Assembly: GCF_023635005.1 (NCBI RefSeq)
Contig: NZ_JAMLJM010000001.1
Location: 186,001-250,000 of the forward strand
DNA: 64,000 nt
Source of the DNA: Flavobacterium luminosum
Lineage (GTDB): Bacteria > Bacteroidota > Bacteroidia > Flavobacteriales > Flavobacteriaceae
Direction of reading: 5' to 3'
In this document: positions 52,852-63,759 of the stretch, piece after piece
How the letters are laid out: each line of letters starts with the position of its first letter
Numbering within the stretch: position 1 is the stretch's first letter
Program-made: the position numbers and the translations under genes
Notes under the pieces: generated by a model
The model's input: the letters and a program-made list of their open reading frames with translations, nothing else
The model's database searches: none
Told to the model about the DNA's origin: nothing

Positions 52852-53994
52852 CTAGAGAATATTTTTTCGTTGTGCTTTCCACCACCTTTCGGGAAACTCA
52901 CCGTTACATGCTGACAAATAATCTTCATGTGTACACGGAAATAACGTAGCTTTTTTTAATTTATTGTTTTGTCCTGCTACATAAGGAATTTCTATCCACC
53001 ATCTTTCTGTTTTATTGCTCTTATAAAAAACTAATTCCTCTTCTAGAGTAACAATGTATTTTATATAATTTTCCTTTGTTCCAAAGGGATATTCGTTAGA
53101 ACGATAATGATATCCTTCTATAAAATACCAAATTATTTGCGCAATTAGAACCGCTTCATTTTCTGAATTGAAATAATTAAATATCCCAAAAGAAGTAGTT
53201 TTATCACTTATTCCTGCATAACGGGACAACACACAAATTTCTTTTCCGTTGAATCCGTTGGGTACAAACTTACTAAAATTACCGGAATCTGAAGACTTTA
53301 TAGATAATAAATCTACAGAAACTAAATCTGCATCACGAAATATCGGTTCTGCAATTGTGGAATTACTACAAACTTCTCCCAAACGATAGGCCTCGAAGTA
53401 CAATTTTTCAATCAAATCTATCTCTTCTTGCGAATTAAAATAGGTCTGATAACCTATATTACTATAATTGAATAGATTATTAGGCTCTTCTACTATCATT
53501 TTGGTGAGATAAGCATCGGCCTTGGAAGCTTTTTCATTTTCAAAATCGAATTTCGCATCTACCGAAACCACATTGACCATTTGCTCCAATTGGTCGTAAG
53601 CACGATACATGGCATAGGTCAAATCTTGAGAACCACCTAGAACAATAGGAATAACATTATTTTTTATTAAATACGCCACTGCATTTTTTAACACATAATA
53701 CGTATCTTCTGCTTCATTCCCGGGAACAATATCACCTAGATCTACAATCTGAGCTGACCAGTTTCCGGCATATAACGAATAAAATTGTTTTCTGATGAGC
53801 GTAATATCGATTTCCTGACCATTGTCTAAACCACGATTTTCCAAAACACCAATAATAGCAATTTTAGCCAATTCAATTTTCGGAAAATCAGTTTGGGTAT
53901 GAAAAATAGTTTTACGACCCAACGTTTGAGCAGGTAAATCCTGAAAGAAATTTATTAGATCCGAATCTATAGGTCTAAAGAAATCGAAAACCAT
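52852..53994 (-). CDS. Arginase/formimidoylglutamase-fold protein, probably inactive
   Basis: A 380-residue member of the arginase/ureohydrolase family, often annotated as formimidoylglutamase. Its manganese-site motifs are degenerate: GGxHD reads GGSQD (120-124, Gln123 for His), DAHxD reads DAKFD (146-150, Lys148 for His), and SxDxDxxDP reads SVDLLSIK (236-243, Leu240 for Asp). Three of six usual ligands are lost, so binding of two Mn ions is unlikely. An arginase-like gene beside topA and gldK is common in Flavobacteria, suggesting a kept but changed role, perhaps with envelope or type IX genes. No signal peptide. Confidence 0.85.
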   Translation of the reverse strand: MVFDFFRPIDSDLINFFQDLPAQTLGRKTIFHTQTDFPKIELAKIAIIGVLENRGLDNGQEIDITLIRKQFYSLYAGNWSAQIVDLGDIVPGNEAEDTYYVLKNAVAYLIKNNVIPIVLGGSQDLTYAMYRAYDQLEQMVNVVSVDAKFDFENEKASKADAYLTKMIVEEPNNLFNYSNIGYQTYFNSQEEIDLIEKLYFEAYRLGEVCSNSTIAEPIFRDADLVSVDLLSIKSSDSGNFSKFVPNGFNGKEICVLSRYAGISDKTTSFGIFNYFNSENEAVLIAQIIWYFIEGYHYRSNEYPFGTKENYIKYIVTLEEELVFYKSNKTERWWIEIPYVAGQNNKLKKATLFPCTHEDYLSACNGEFPERWWKAQRKNIL

Positions 53995-53997
53995 ATT

Positions 53998-56499
53998 TTA
54001 TTTCTTTTTTACAGTTGCTTTTTTAGTAGTCGTTTTCTTTGCTGCAGTTTTTTTAGCAGGCGTTTTGGCTTCGATCATTTCTTTCACTTTTTCCAAAGTT
54101 AATTTAGAAGCATCAATATCTTTATTCAACTCAATTTTGATCTTCCCTTTGGTAATTACAGAACGACCCCAACGTGCTTTTTCCACTTTGATTCCTTCTT
54201 CTTCCCAATTATGAATCACCTTATCGATGTCTTTCTGCAATTTATCTTCAATCAATTCTACAATATCCGATTGGGTCAAATGATCGAAGTTATATTTTTT
54301 ATTAACATTAATAAAAATTCCGTTCCATTTAATAAAAGGCCCAAAACGACCCACTCCTTTTTGCACATCCATTCCTTTGTATTGTGCAATCGGTGCATCC
54401 GCCTGATTCTTTTCATCGATTAATTGTTGTGCTCTTTCCAAAGTCACATCCAAAGGTTCCTCTCCTTTTGGCAAGGAAATAAAGGTTTTACCAAAACGAA
54501 CATACGGACCGAAACGACCATTGTTCACTTCGACTTCTTCCCCTTTGTAAGTACCTAAATTCTTTGGCAATAAAAATAAGTTTAACGCATCTTCTAATGT
54601 AACCGTACTTATGTTTTGTTCTGCGCGAAGGCTTGCGAATTGTTTATTCTCATCATCCGCTTCTCCAATTTGAACCATAGGTCCAAATTTTCCTAAACGA
54701 ACCGAAACTTGCCTTCCTGATTTTGGATCTGTACCTAAAATACGTTCACCGCTTTCTCTTTCGGCATTTTTTTCTACATCTTGAACATTCGGATGAAAAT
54801 GATTGTAGAAATCACGCATCATTTTAGCCCAATCTTCATTTCCTGCGGCAATTTCGTCAAAATCTTGTTCTACTTTTGCGGTAAAATTATAATCTAATAT
54901 GGTTTCGAAGTTTTTTACTAAGAAATCATTCACGATCATACCAATATCGGTAGGAACTAATTTCCCTTTGTCAGAACCTACTTTTTCTACTAAAACCTGC
55001 GCATTTACTTCGCCATTATTTAAAGTAATCTGATTGTATTTTCGTTCCTGACCTTCAAAATTTCCTTTTTCAACATAATTTCTATTGATGATAGTCGAAA
55101 TCGTTGGAGCGTAAGTAGACGGACGTCCAATACCTAATTCTTCTAATTTTTTCACCAAAGAAGCTTCGGTGTAACGAGCCGCTGGCCTTGAAAAACGTTC
55201 CGTGGCAGTAATGAAATTATTTTTCAGACGTTCTTCTACTTTTAAAGCAGGCAACATTCCTTCTTCTTGTTCGTCTTCCTCGTCGTGCCCTTCTAAATAC
55301 ACTTTCAGAAAACCATCGAATTTGATTACTTCTCCTGTAGCTACGAAAATTTCTTTATGATTGTCGGCTTCAATTTTAACATTGGTGCGCTCTAATTGCG
55401 CATCACTCATTTGAGATGCCAGGGTACGTTTCCAGATTAAATCATACAAACGAGCCTGATCTCTATCTGCCTCTATAGTATGACGAGACATATCGGTTGG
55501 ACGAATAGCCTCGTGAGCTTCTTGAGCTCCTTTTGATTTTGTATTATAATTTCGCGGCTTGCTATATTCTGCTCCATAATAACTGCTAATTTCTGCTTGA
55601 GCTGCATTCATAGCCTCTTGAGACAGGTTCACACTATCAGTTCTCATGTACGTAATCAATCCCGCTTCGTAAAGACGTTGCGCGATTTGCATGGTGATTC
55701 CTACCGGTAAATATAATTTACGAGCCGCTTCCTGTTGTAAGGTAGAAGTCGTAAATGGAGCCGCTGGAGATTTTTTTGTCGGTTTGGTTTCTAAATCTGC
55801 AACTTTGTAGTTCGAACCAATATTTTGTTGTAAGAACTTTTCAGCCTCTGCTTTACTTGAGAAATTCTTCGGCAATTTGGCTTTAACTATTTTACCCTTT
55901 TCATTAGTAAACTCAGCAGTAACACTGTAGGAAGCTTCTGGTTTGAAGTTTTGAATTTCACGTTCACGTTCTACGATCAGACGTACCGAAACCGATTGAA
56001 CACGACCCGCAGACAAGCCTCCTTTTACTTTTTTCCAAAGTACAGGCGATAATTCATACCCAACCAAACGATCCAACACACGACGAGCTTGTTGTGCATT
56101 TACTAGGTCGTAATTAATTCCACGCGGATTTTCAATTGCTTTTTGAATAGCCGTCTTCGTAATTTCATGAAAAACAATACGTTTGGTTTTCTTTGGATCT
56201 AGTTTAAGTTCTTCCGCAAGGTGCCAAGAAATCGCTTCCCCTTCGCGGTCCTCATCGGATGCTAACCATACCGTTTCGGCATTTTTAGACAAATCCTTGA
56301 GTTTTTTCACTAAAGCTTTTTTATCGGAAGAAACTTCATATTTAGGCTTGAAGTTATTTTCCACATCTACCCCTATTTCCTTAGAAGGTAAGTCGGCAAT
56401 GTGCCCATAACTAGACTCCACTTGAAATTCTTTTCCCAAAAATTTTTCTATAGTTTTTGCCTTTGCAGGCGACTCAACGATCACTAAATTCTTTGCCAT
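53998..56499 (-). CDS. topA: DNA topoisomerase I
   Basis: An 833-residue type IA topoisomerase that relaxes negative supercoils. Toprim domain at about 3-120 (VIVESPAKAKTIEKFLG, with Glu8 and, later, DEDREGEAISWH), the catalytic Tyr in GLITYMRTDS (about residue 285), then four or so C-terminal topoisomerase repeats (FGPYVRFGK, FGPFIKWNG and similar) without the Cys zinc fingers found in E. coli. The C-terminus is a Lys/Ala/Thr-rich tail (about 810-833), probably binding DNA or RNA polymerase. It lies three bases upstream of the arginase-like gene and should be cotranscribed. Confidence 0.97.
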   Translation of the reverse strand: MAKNLVIVESPAKAKTIEKFLGKEFQVESSYGHIADLPSKEIGVDVENNFKPKYEVSSDKKALVKKLKDLSKNAETVWLASDEDREGEAISWHLAEELKLDPKKTKRIVFHEITKTAIQKAIENPRGINYDLVNAQQARRVLDRLVGYELSPVLWKKVKGGLSAGRVQSVSVRLIVEREREIQNFKPEASYSVTAEFTNEKGKIVKAKLPKNFSSKAEAEKFLQQNIGSNYKVADLETKPTKKSPAAPFTTSTLQQEAARKLYLPVGITMQIAQRLYEAGLITYMRTDSVNLSQEAMNAAQAEISSYYGAEYSKPRNYNTKSKGAQEAHEAIRPTDMSRHTIEADRDQARLYDLIWKRTLASQMSDAQLERTNVKIEADNHKEIFVATGEVIKFDGFLKVYLEGHDEEDEQEEGMLPALKVEERLKNNFITATERFSRPAARYTEASLVKKLEELGIGRPSTYAPTISTIINRNYVEKGNFEGQERKYNQITLNNGEVNAQVLVEKVGSDKGKLVPTDIGMIVNDFLVKNFETILDYNFTAKVEQDFDEIAAGNEDWAKMMRDFYNHFHPNVQDVEKNAERESGERILGTDPKSGRQVSVRLGKFGPMVQIGEADDENKQFASLRAEQNISTVTLEDALNLFLLPKNLGTYKGEEVEVNNGRFGPYVRFGKTFISLPKGEEPLDVTLERAQQLIDEKNQADAPIAQYKGMDVQKGVGRFGPFIKWNGIFINVNKKYNFDHLTQSDIVELIEDKLQKDIDKVIHNWEEEGIKVEKARWGRSVITKGKIKIELNKDIDASKLTLEKVKEMIEAKTPAKKTAAKKTTTKKATVKKK

Positions 56500-56519
56500 T
56501 TACCATTTTATTTCTTCGG

Positions 56520-56527
56520 CAAAAGTA
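56520..56527 (-). promoter_or_regulatory. Promoter -7 box of topA
   Basis: TACTTTTG on the minus strand, 20 bases before the start codon. Confidence 0.45.
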
Positions 56528-56641
56528 TGGGTTTTTTTTAAATATAGAATTTTTGAAAGGTTTTTTAGGACGAAAGAAAATGTTTCATCGATGTTATACC
56601 TATATTTAGGAGTTGAAATAATGTTAAAGAAATCTGACATC

Positions 56642-56673
56642 TTGTCATAAAATCAAATTTAGTATTATCTTTG
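56642..56673 (+). promoter_or_regulatory. miaB promoter
   Basis: TTG at 56642-56644, 21 bases, then TATCTTTG at 56666-56673. The box ends 27 bases before the ATG at 56701, which excludes the upstream in-frame start at 56671. Confidence 0.72.
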
Positions 56674-56700
56674 CACGCACATTTTACGCAAAGGCAATTT

Positions 56701-58155
56701 ATGGAAAAGGAAATTGATGAAAAAAGACAAGGCACTAGTCTAGTTTTACAAGAAAAAGAAGGAAATACAAAAAAACTTTTTATAGAAAGTTATGGTTGTG
56801 CTATGAATTTTTCCGATAGCGAAATCGTAGCTTCAATTTTAACTGAACAAGGTTATAACACAACACAAAAACTAGAAGAAGCCGATTTGGTTCTGGTAAA
56901 TACTTGTTCCATACGAGACAAAGCGGAACAAACGGTTCGCAAACGTTTAGAAAAATACAATGCTGTAAAACGCAGCATCAATCCAGGAATGAAAGTTGGT
57001 GTTTTGGGTTGTATGGCAGAACGCCTAAAGAGTCAATTTCTTGAAGAAGAAAAGATTGTAGATATGGTTGTAGGTCCAGATGCCTACAAAGATTTACCTA
57101 ATCTTTTGAAAGAAGTAGAAGAAGGACGTGATGCTATAAACGTTATTTTATCGAAAGATGAAACTTACGGAGACATTTCACCAGTCCGATTACAAAGTAA
57201 TGGAATCAATGCTTTTGTTTCGATTACACGTGGATGTGACAACATGTGTACTTTTTGCGTGGTCCCTTTTACCAGAGGACGTGAGCGCAGTCGTGAACCT
57301 CAATCTATTATTGAAGAAATTCAAGATCTTTGGAATAGAGGATTTAAAGAAGTTTGTTTATTAGGACAAAATGTTGACAGTTACCTTTGGTACGGTGGCG
57401 GATTAAAAAAAGATTTCGATAAAGCTAGTGAAATACAAAAAGCTACTGCTGTCGATTTTTCACAATTATTGGAGATGTGCGCTGTACAGTTTCCAAAAAT
57501 GCGTTTCCGTTTTTCAACATCAAATCCGCAAGACATGCACGAAGAAGTGCTCCACGTTATTGCTAAATATCACAATGTGTGTAACTACATTCACCTACCG
57601 GTTCAATCTGGTAGTACCCGAATTTTAAAGGAAATGAATCGTCAACACACTCGTGAAGAATATATGGAGTTGGTTGACAAAATCAAACGTATTATCCCTG
57701 GATGTTCAATCTCACAAGATATCATTACCGGTTTCCCTACCGAAACGGAAGAAGATCACCAAGACACCTTAAGTCTGATGGAATATGTAGAATATGATTT
57801 TGGATACATGTTTGCTTACTCAGAAAGACCAGGTACACTTGCAGCACGTAAGATGGAAGATGACGTTCCGGAGGCTGATAAAATGCGACGTTTGCAAGAG
57901 ATTGTTGATTTACAACAAAAATTGAGTGCGCAACGTACTGCCCGATTCCTAAATCAAACAGTAGAAGTACTCATTGAGAAAGAATCGAAAAAATCTGACG
58001 CTCATTGGTCTGGAAGAAATTCAGAAAACGTTGTTACTGTTTTTCCTAAAGAAAATTACAAACCGGGAGATTTCGTATTGGTCAAAGTAACCGACTGTAC
58101 TACTGCTACATTAATAGGTGAAGCGGTTGGATATTCTGAAATGCAAGTTAATTAA
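56701..58155 (+). CDS. miaB: tRNA-2-methylthio-N6-adenosine synthase MiaB
   Basis: A 484-residue radical-SAM enzyme that adds methylthio at C2 of i6A37 in tRNAs reading UNN codons. The N-terminal UPF0004 domain has three cluster Cys (YGCAMN about 32, NTCSIRD about 68, LGCMAER about 102); the SAM cluster motif CDNMCTFC is at about 179-186; a TRAM domain ends the protein (about 415-480). The start was chosen at 56701 because the longer frame would begin inside the promoter's -7 box. The sigma-54 activator gene follows after 78 bases. Confidence 0.96.
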   Translation: MEKEIDEKRQGTSLVLQEKEGNTKKLFIESYGCAMNFSDSEIVASILTEQGYNTTQKLEEADLVLVNTCSIRDKAEQTVRKRLEKYNAVKRSINPGMKVGVLGCMAERLKSQFLEEEKIVDMVVGPDAYKDLPNLLKEVEEGRDAINVILSKDETYGDISPVRLQSNGINAFVSITRGCDNMCTFCVVPFTRGRERSREPQSIIEEIQDLWNRGFKEVCLLGQNVDSYLWYGGGLKKDFDKASEIQKATAVDFSQLLEMCAVQFPKMRFRFSTSNPQDMHEEVLHVIAKYHNVCNYIHLPVQSGSTRILKEMNRQHTREEYMELVDKIKRIIPGCSISQDIITGFPTETEEDHQDTLSLMEYVEYDFGYMFAYSERPGTLAARKMEDDVPEADKMRRLQEIVDLQQKLSAQRTARFLNQTVEVLIEKESKKSDAHWSGRNSENVVTVFPKENYKPGDFVLVKVTDCTTATLIGEAVGYSEMQVN

Positions 58156-58233
58156 TTTAAAGTTTAACGCTTCAAATTCTAAACACAAGCTACTTTAATT
58201 TTTGAATTTAAAGTTTACATAAAACAATTACAA

Positions 58234-59499
58234 ATGGAATCCGTTCAAGCCATAAAACAACGATTTGAGATCATCGGGAACGACCCGAAGCTCAATCGTG
58301 CAATTGAAAAAGCCATTCAGGTTGCCCCTACTGATATTTCGGTGTTGGTAACCGGTGAGAGTGGTGTGGGTAAAGAAAGTATTCCTAAAATTATTCATTC
58401 TCTATCCCACAGAAAACACGGGAAATATATCGCTGTAAACTGCGGTGCTATTCCCGAAGGCACTATTGATAGTGAATTATTTGGTCACGAAAAAGGATCT
58501 TTTACCGGAGCTACTGCAACCCGCGAAGGTTATTTTGAAGTAGCTGATGGCGGTACTATATTTTTAGATGAAGTGGGTGAATTACCTTTAACTACTCAAG
58601 TTCGCTTATTACGTGTTTTAGAAAATGGGGAATTCATCAAAGTTGGTTCTTCTCAAGTCCAAAAAACGAATGTTCGAATTGTAGCGGCGACCAATGTAAA
58701 CATGCTTGACGCCATCGAAAAAGGCAAATTCCGAGAGGATTTATACTATCGTTTGAGTACAGTTGAAATTGGGCTACCTCCATTGAGAGAGCGTAAAGAA
58801 GACATCCATTTACTATTTCGAAAATTTGCCTCTGATTTTGCGCATAAATACAAAATGCCTCCGATTAAATTAGAGGATCAAGCGATTCAATATTTATTAA
58901 AATACCGTTGGAATGGAAATATTCGTCAGTTACGAAATGTTGCTGAACAAATTTCTGTTTTAGAAACCAATCGAGATATTTCGATCCAAACCTTGGCTTC
59001 TTATTTGCCTAACGAAGGAACAAATCTTCCACAAGTAGTCAACAAAAAAGCGGATAGCGACTTTTCAACAGAAAGAGAAATCTTGTATAAGATTCTTTTT
59101 GACATGAAGAGCGACCTGAACGACCTAAAAAAATTAACCTTGGAATTAATGCAAAATGGAAGTTCTAAAGTTCAGGAAACCAACAAAGGATTGATTCAGC
59201 GTATCTACGGTCAGAAAGACGAGATAAATCCTTATGCTAATGAAGATTTGAGTGTTTCGGTGATTCCAACTCAAAATCCAGAAATTCAACAGGAAGAGTT
59301 TTTAGATGATGAAGACGACGGTAATTATATTTTTGCCGATACTGTAGAAGAAGAAGATTCGCTCAGACTAGACCAAAAAGAAATAGAACTCATCAAAAAA
59401 GCACTGGAACGCAACAAAGGGAAACGCAAAGCTGCTGCAGACGAATTAGGTATTTCTGAAAGAACATTATACCGAAAAATAAAACAATTCGATTTATAA
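58234..59499 (+). CDS. Sigma-54 activator lacking a receiver domain
   Basis: A 421-residue enhancer-binding protein of the NtrC class. The AAA+ domain begins almost at residue 10, with no sensor or receiver domain in front: Walker A GESGVGKE (41-48), the sigma-54 contact loop as GSFTGA (89-94, Ser in place of the usual Ala), Walker B FLDEVGE (about 110-116) and arginine-finger region. The linker (about 260-370) is acidic, and a Fis-type helix-turn-helix closes the protein (about 385-421; RKAAADELGISERTLYRKIK). It is flanked by miaB and lptE. Without an input domain it may be constitutively active or controlled by a partner. Confidence 0.93.
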   Translation: MESVQAIKQRFEIIGNDPKLNRAIEKAIQVAPTDISVLVTGESGVGKESIPKIIHSLSHRKHGKYIAVNCGAIPEGTIDSELFGHEKGSFTGATATREGYFEVADGGTIFLDEVGELPLTTQVRLLRVLENGEFIKVGSSQVQKTNVRIVAATNVNMLDAIEKGKFREDLYYRLSTVEIGLPPLRERKEDIHLLFRKFASDFAHKYKMPPIKLEDQAIQYLLKYRWNGNIRQLRNVAEQISVLETNRDISIQTLASYLPNEGTNLPQVVNKKADSDFSTEREILYKILFDMKSDLNDLKKLTLELMQNGSSKVQETNKGLIQRIYGQKDEINPYANEDLSVSVIPTQNPEIQQEEFLDDEDDGNYIFADTVEEEDSLRLDQKEIELIKKALERNKGKRKAAADELGISERTLYRKIKQFDL

Positions 59500-59531
59500 A
59501 ATTCCATTTTATATCTTTGGAAAACTGAAAC

Positions 59532-60035
59532 ATGAAAAAAATATCCTACATACTATTCACTGCTTTGTTGTTATTACTTAACAGTTGCGGCATTTATAAC
59601 TTTACTGGTGCGGGTCCAATTAATGCAAAAACGTTTCAGGTAAATTATTTTCAAAATGTATCTGAATTGGTTGAACCGGGAATCGATAGAGACTTTACCC
59701 TTCGATTACAGGATTTGATTCAAAATCAGACTAATTTGAGTCTCACTCCTACTGATGGCGATTTAGTTTATGAAGGTGAAATTACAGATTACCGTATTTC
59801 TCCTATGACAGCTACTGCTGACCTTACCGCTGCCCAAAACCGTTTGACTATTTCAGTAAACTTACGTTTTTCGAATAAAAACAAACCACAAGAAAACTTT
59901 GAGAAGCGTTTTTCGTTTTTTTACGACTACCCGGGAGACCAACAATTAACTGGAGCACAGCTTCGATCCGCTTTGGATGTTATTTTCGAGCGAATTACTC
60001 AGGATATGTTTAACGACACCTTAGCTAAATGGTAA
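59532..60035 (+). CDS. lptE: LptE-family lipoprotein
   Basis: A 167-residue outer-membrane lipoprotein (lipobox NSC, Cys19) of the Bacteroidetes LptE type (CGIYNFTGAGPINAKTFQV, then YEGEITDYRISPM). LptE plugs the LptD barrel to deliver LPS to the surface. It follows the sigma-54 activator by 32 bases and overlaps or abuts the TPR gene. Confidence 0.92.
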   Translation: MKKISYILFTALLLLLNSCGIYNFTGAGPINAKTFQVNYFQNVSELVEPGIDRDFTLRLQDLIQNQTNLSLTPTDGDLVYEGEITDYRISPMTATADLTAAQNRLTISVNLRFSNKNKPQENFEKRFSFFYDYPGDQQLTGAQLRSALDVIFERITQDMFNDTLAKW

Positions 60036-60037
60036 TT

Positions 60038-60907
60038 ATGAATCTTAACGAATACATACATTTACTTAATAATCCCGGTGCTGTAAACTATAGCCATATT
60101 AACGACTTAGATAAAATCTTAGCCGATTTTCCATATTTTCAGAGTGCCAGAACTATTCAATTAAAAGGTTTACATGCCCACGATAGTTTTAAATATAGCC
60201 AAGCGTTAAAATTAACGGCTGCGCACACTGTTGATCGTACGGTATTATTCGATTTTATTAATGGATATTTCACTCCAACTCTAAAAAAAGTCTCGGAAGA
60301 CAAAGAACCCGAGAAGAAAACTGTCGCTATCGCTACGGAACCATCTTTAATTGAAGAAAAAACTCTAGAAGTTCCTCAAAAGACTGTTTCTGAAAACTCT
60401 TTGGAAAAATCTATTTTATCTTCTATTAAGGAAGCAACTCCTGCAGTACCCTCTGCTGAAACTGAAAAAATAGAGGCTGAGGAAACAGCTTCCGAATCTG
60501 TCGCAACAGATGAAAAACCTGTTGGACTTAACACTTCCGAAACACATTCCTTTCAAGAATGGTTACAATTATCTAAGCTAAAACCTATTGAAAGAAATGA
60601 ATCGACTGAAGTAAAAGTAGAATCAAAAACTTTGGCTGAAAAAATAGATTTGATTGATAAATTCATCGAATCAAATCCAAAAATATCACCTCCAAAAGAG
60701 AATATTGCACCACCAGCCTATACACAAAAAAACGAGGACACATCGTATCTGATGACCGAAACTTTAGCTAAAATTTATCTGGAACAAAGAAAATACAGCA
60801 AAGCAATTCAAGCTTATGAAATTTTAATTTTGAAATATCCAGAAAAAAGTAGTTTATTTGCAGACCGAATATTAGAAATTAAAGAATTACAACAAAATAA
60901 CAAATAG
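60038..60907 (+). CDS. TPR-containing protein between lptE and secG
   Basis: A 289-residue protein with an N-terminal helical part (NLNEYIHLLNNPGAVNYSHINDLDKIL, about 2-28, in short the NPGAV-N segment), an acidic low-complexity linker (about 90-200, rich in Glu, Lys, Thr, Pro) and one clear TPR near the C-terminus (about 247-280; EQRKYSKAIQAYEILILKYPE). I start at the ATG at 60038, two bases after the lptE stop; an earlier in-frame Met would overlap the lptE gene. The role is unknown. Its neighbours suggest envelope biogenesis. Confidence 0.85.
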   Translation: MNLNEYIHLLNNPGAVNYSHINDLDKILADFPYFQSARTIQLKGLHAHDSFKYSQALKLTAAHTVDRTVLFDFINGYFTPTLKKVSEDKEPEKKTVAIATEPSLIEEKTLEVPQKTVSENSLEKSILSSIKEATPAVPSAETEKIEAEETASESVATDEKPVGLNTSETHSFQEWLQLSKLKPIERNESTEVKVESKTLAEKIDLIDKFIESNPKISPPKENIAPPAYTQKNEDTSYLMTETLAKIYLEQRKYSKAIQAYEILILKYPEKSSLFADRILEIKELQQNNK

Positions 60908-60913
60908 TTAACA

Positions 60914-61270
60914 ATGAGTACATTTTCAATTTTTTTAGTTTTAATCACTATAGTTTGTTTTTTACTAATCGTGGTAGTTATGGTACAAAACCCTAAAGGT
61001 GGAGGATTATCATCAACTTTTGGTAGTTCACAAATGATGGGTGGAGTTCAAAAAACAACTGATTTCCTAGATAAAAGTACTTGGTATTTAGCAGGTACGT
61101 TAATTGTACTTATTTTATTATCAAGCTTAAGTTTTACTGGAAGCAACAGCGATACAGGATCTAAGATCATTGATGAGACAACTTCTGTTCCTTCAATACC
61201 TGCTGCTCCTCAGTCTGCTCCAGCTGCAGATGACAAAACAGCTAATCCTACAGAAGAAGCTAAGAAATAA
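60914..61270 (+). CDS. secG: Preprotein translocase subunit SecG
   Basis: A 118-residue inner-membrane protein with two helices (about 4-23 and 55-75) and the conserved NPKGGGLSSTFGSS between them. SecG aids SecYE translocation. The C-terminal tail (about 88-118) is Pro/Ala-rich and longer than in E. coli. Followed by a terminator that separates it from groES. Confidence 0.93.
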   Translation: MSTFSIFLVLITIVCFLLIVVVMVQNPKGGGLSSTFGSSQMMGGVQKTTDFLDKSTWYLAGTLIVLILLSSLSFTGSNSDTGSKIIDETTSVPSIPAAPQSAPAADDKTANPTEEAKK

Positions 61271-61293
61271 TCTTCAACAGAAAATAATTACAC

Positions 61294-61326
61294 AAAATGC
61301 CAGCCTGTCAGTGCTGGCATTTTTTA
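61294..61326 (+). terminator. Terminator after secG
   Basis: AAAATGCCAGC-ctgtcagt-GCTGGCATTTT hairpin followed by T residues. Confidence 0.88.
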
Positions 61327-61353
61327 TTTGGCAATTTTGTCACAATTTTCAGC

Positions 61354-61369
61354 TTGGCACAATTTCTGA
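61354..61369 (+). promoter_or_regulatory. Possible sigma-54 promoter of groES-groEL
   Basis: TTGGCAC-AATTT-CTGA has the GG of the sigma-54 -24 element and a Pyr-rich core, with GA where the -12 element usually has GC at the 10-base spacing. It ends 45 bases before groES. No good TAnnTTTG box is seen in the leader. The match is imperfect and could be chance. Confidence 0.35.
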
Positions 61370-61413
61370 AAAAAGCAAAGCAGCAAAATTTAATAATCTA
61401 AAAAAATATAATT

Positions 61414-61689
61414 ATGGCATTAAACATTAAACCACTTTCAGATCGCGTTATCGTGGAACCGGCAGCTGCTGAGACTCAAACAGCTTCTGGGATTATTATT
61501 CCTGATACAGCTAAAGAAAAACCTCAAAAAGGTACTGTGGTAGCTGTAGGAAACGGTAAAAAAGACCAACCTATGACCGTAAAAGTTGGTGACACGGTTC
61601 TTTATGGAAAATATGCTGGAACTGATTTAAAATTTGAAGGCAAAGATTATTTAATCATGCGTGAGGACGATATCCTTGCAATAATTTAA
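61414..61689 (+). CDS. groES: Co-chaperonin GroES
   Basis: A 91-residue GroES (Hsp10) with the [12 protein letters not shown] opening, the mobile loop (about 16-32; [18 protein letters not shown]) and LPTYGK-like end. It caps GroEL during folding cycles. groEL follows 82 bases downstream in the same direction. Confidence 0.96.
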   Translation: MALNIKPLSDRVIVEPAAAETQTASGIIIPDTAKEKPQKGTVVAVGNGKKDQPMTVKVGDTVLYGKYAGTDLKFEGKDYLIMREDDILAII

Positions 61690-61759
61690 TTCTAAGTTTC
61701 AGGTTTCAAATTCAAACTTTCTGAAAAACCTTAAACATAATTAAACTCAAAAAATCTAA

Positions 61760-63403
<1,644 letters not shown>

Positions 63404-63433
63404 TCGCTTCATCTCACAAAAATAAATTACTAC

Positions 63434-63473
63434 AACAAACCCCGAAGAAGCTATTTTTCGGGGTTTGTTTTTT
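63434..63473 (+). terminator. Terminator of groES-groEL
   Basis: AACAAACCCCGAA / TTCGGGGTTTGTT perfect 13-bp arms followed by T residues. Confidence 0.92.
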
Positions 63474-63476
63474 ATT

Positions 63477-63590
63477 ATGACCACTATCATAGCAATCGTT
63501 TTACTAATGTTCTTCATTAAATCTTATCCCAAAACCAACTATTCAAAAGCGTTGAAATATCTTGAACTTGGATTTAAATTGAAATCATGA
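63477..63590 (+). CDS. Possible small membrane peptide
   Basis: A 37-residue frame begins inside the T run of the groEL terminator. Its N-terminus is strongly hydrophobic (TTIIAIVLLMFFI) and the rest is basic (KALKYLELGFKLKS). There is no promoter box and no family, so this is weakly supported and could be chance. Confidence 0.2.
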   Translation: MTTIIAIVLLMFFIKSYPKTNYSKALKYLELGFKLKS

Positions 63591-63721
63591 ATTTCGAAAA
63601 GGCAAATGAGATAAAGTTTTAAATTAACAATTCATTTTTCAGATTTACAGTACATTCTTAAATCTTCTGAAACGAAATACATAGTAGTACGATTTCGAAT
63701 TAAATTTCAATATTTAGAAAA

Positions 63722-63759
63722 CAAAAAAGCCAATTACAGAATTTCTTCTATAATTGGCT
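63722..63759 (-). terminator. Terminator of the partial DedA gene
   Basis: GCCAATTA pairs with TAATTGGC, with an inner helix, and on the minus strand is followed by six T residues. Confidence 0.82.

Noticed and set aside
52852..53994. hutG, completing a histidine-degradation set with hutU at 21 kb
   Set aside because: The metal-binding motifs are degenerate and the two genes are about 30 kb apart with no other hut gene, so I do not assign it.
56671..56700. Upstream in-frame start of miaB
   Set aside because: It falls within the -7 box TATCTTTG, so transcription would begin after it. The ATG at 56701 is used instead.
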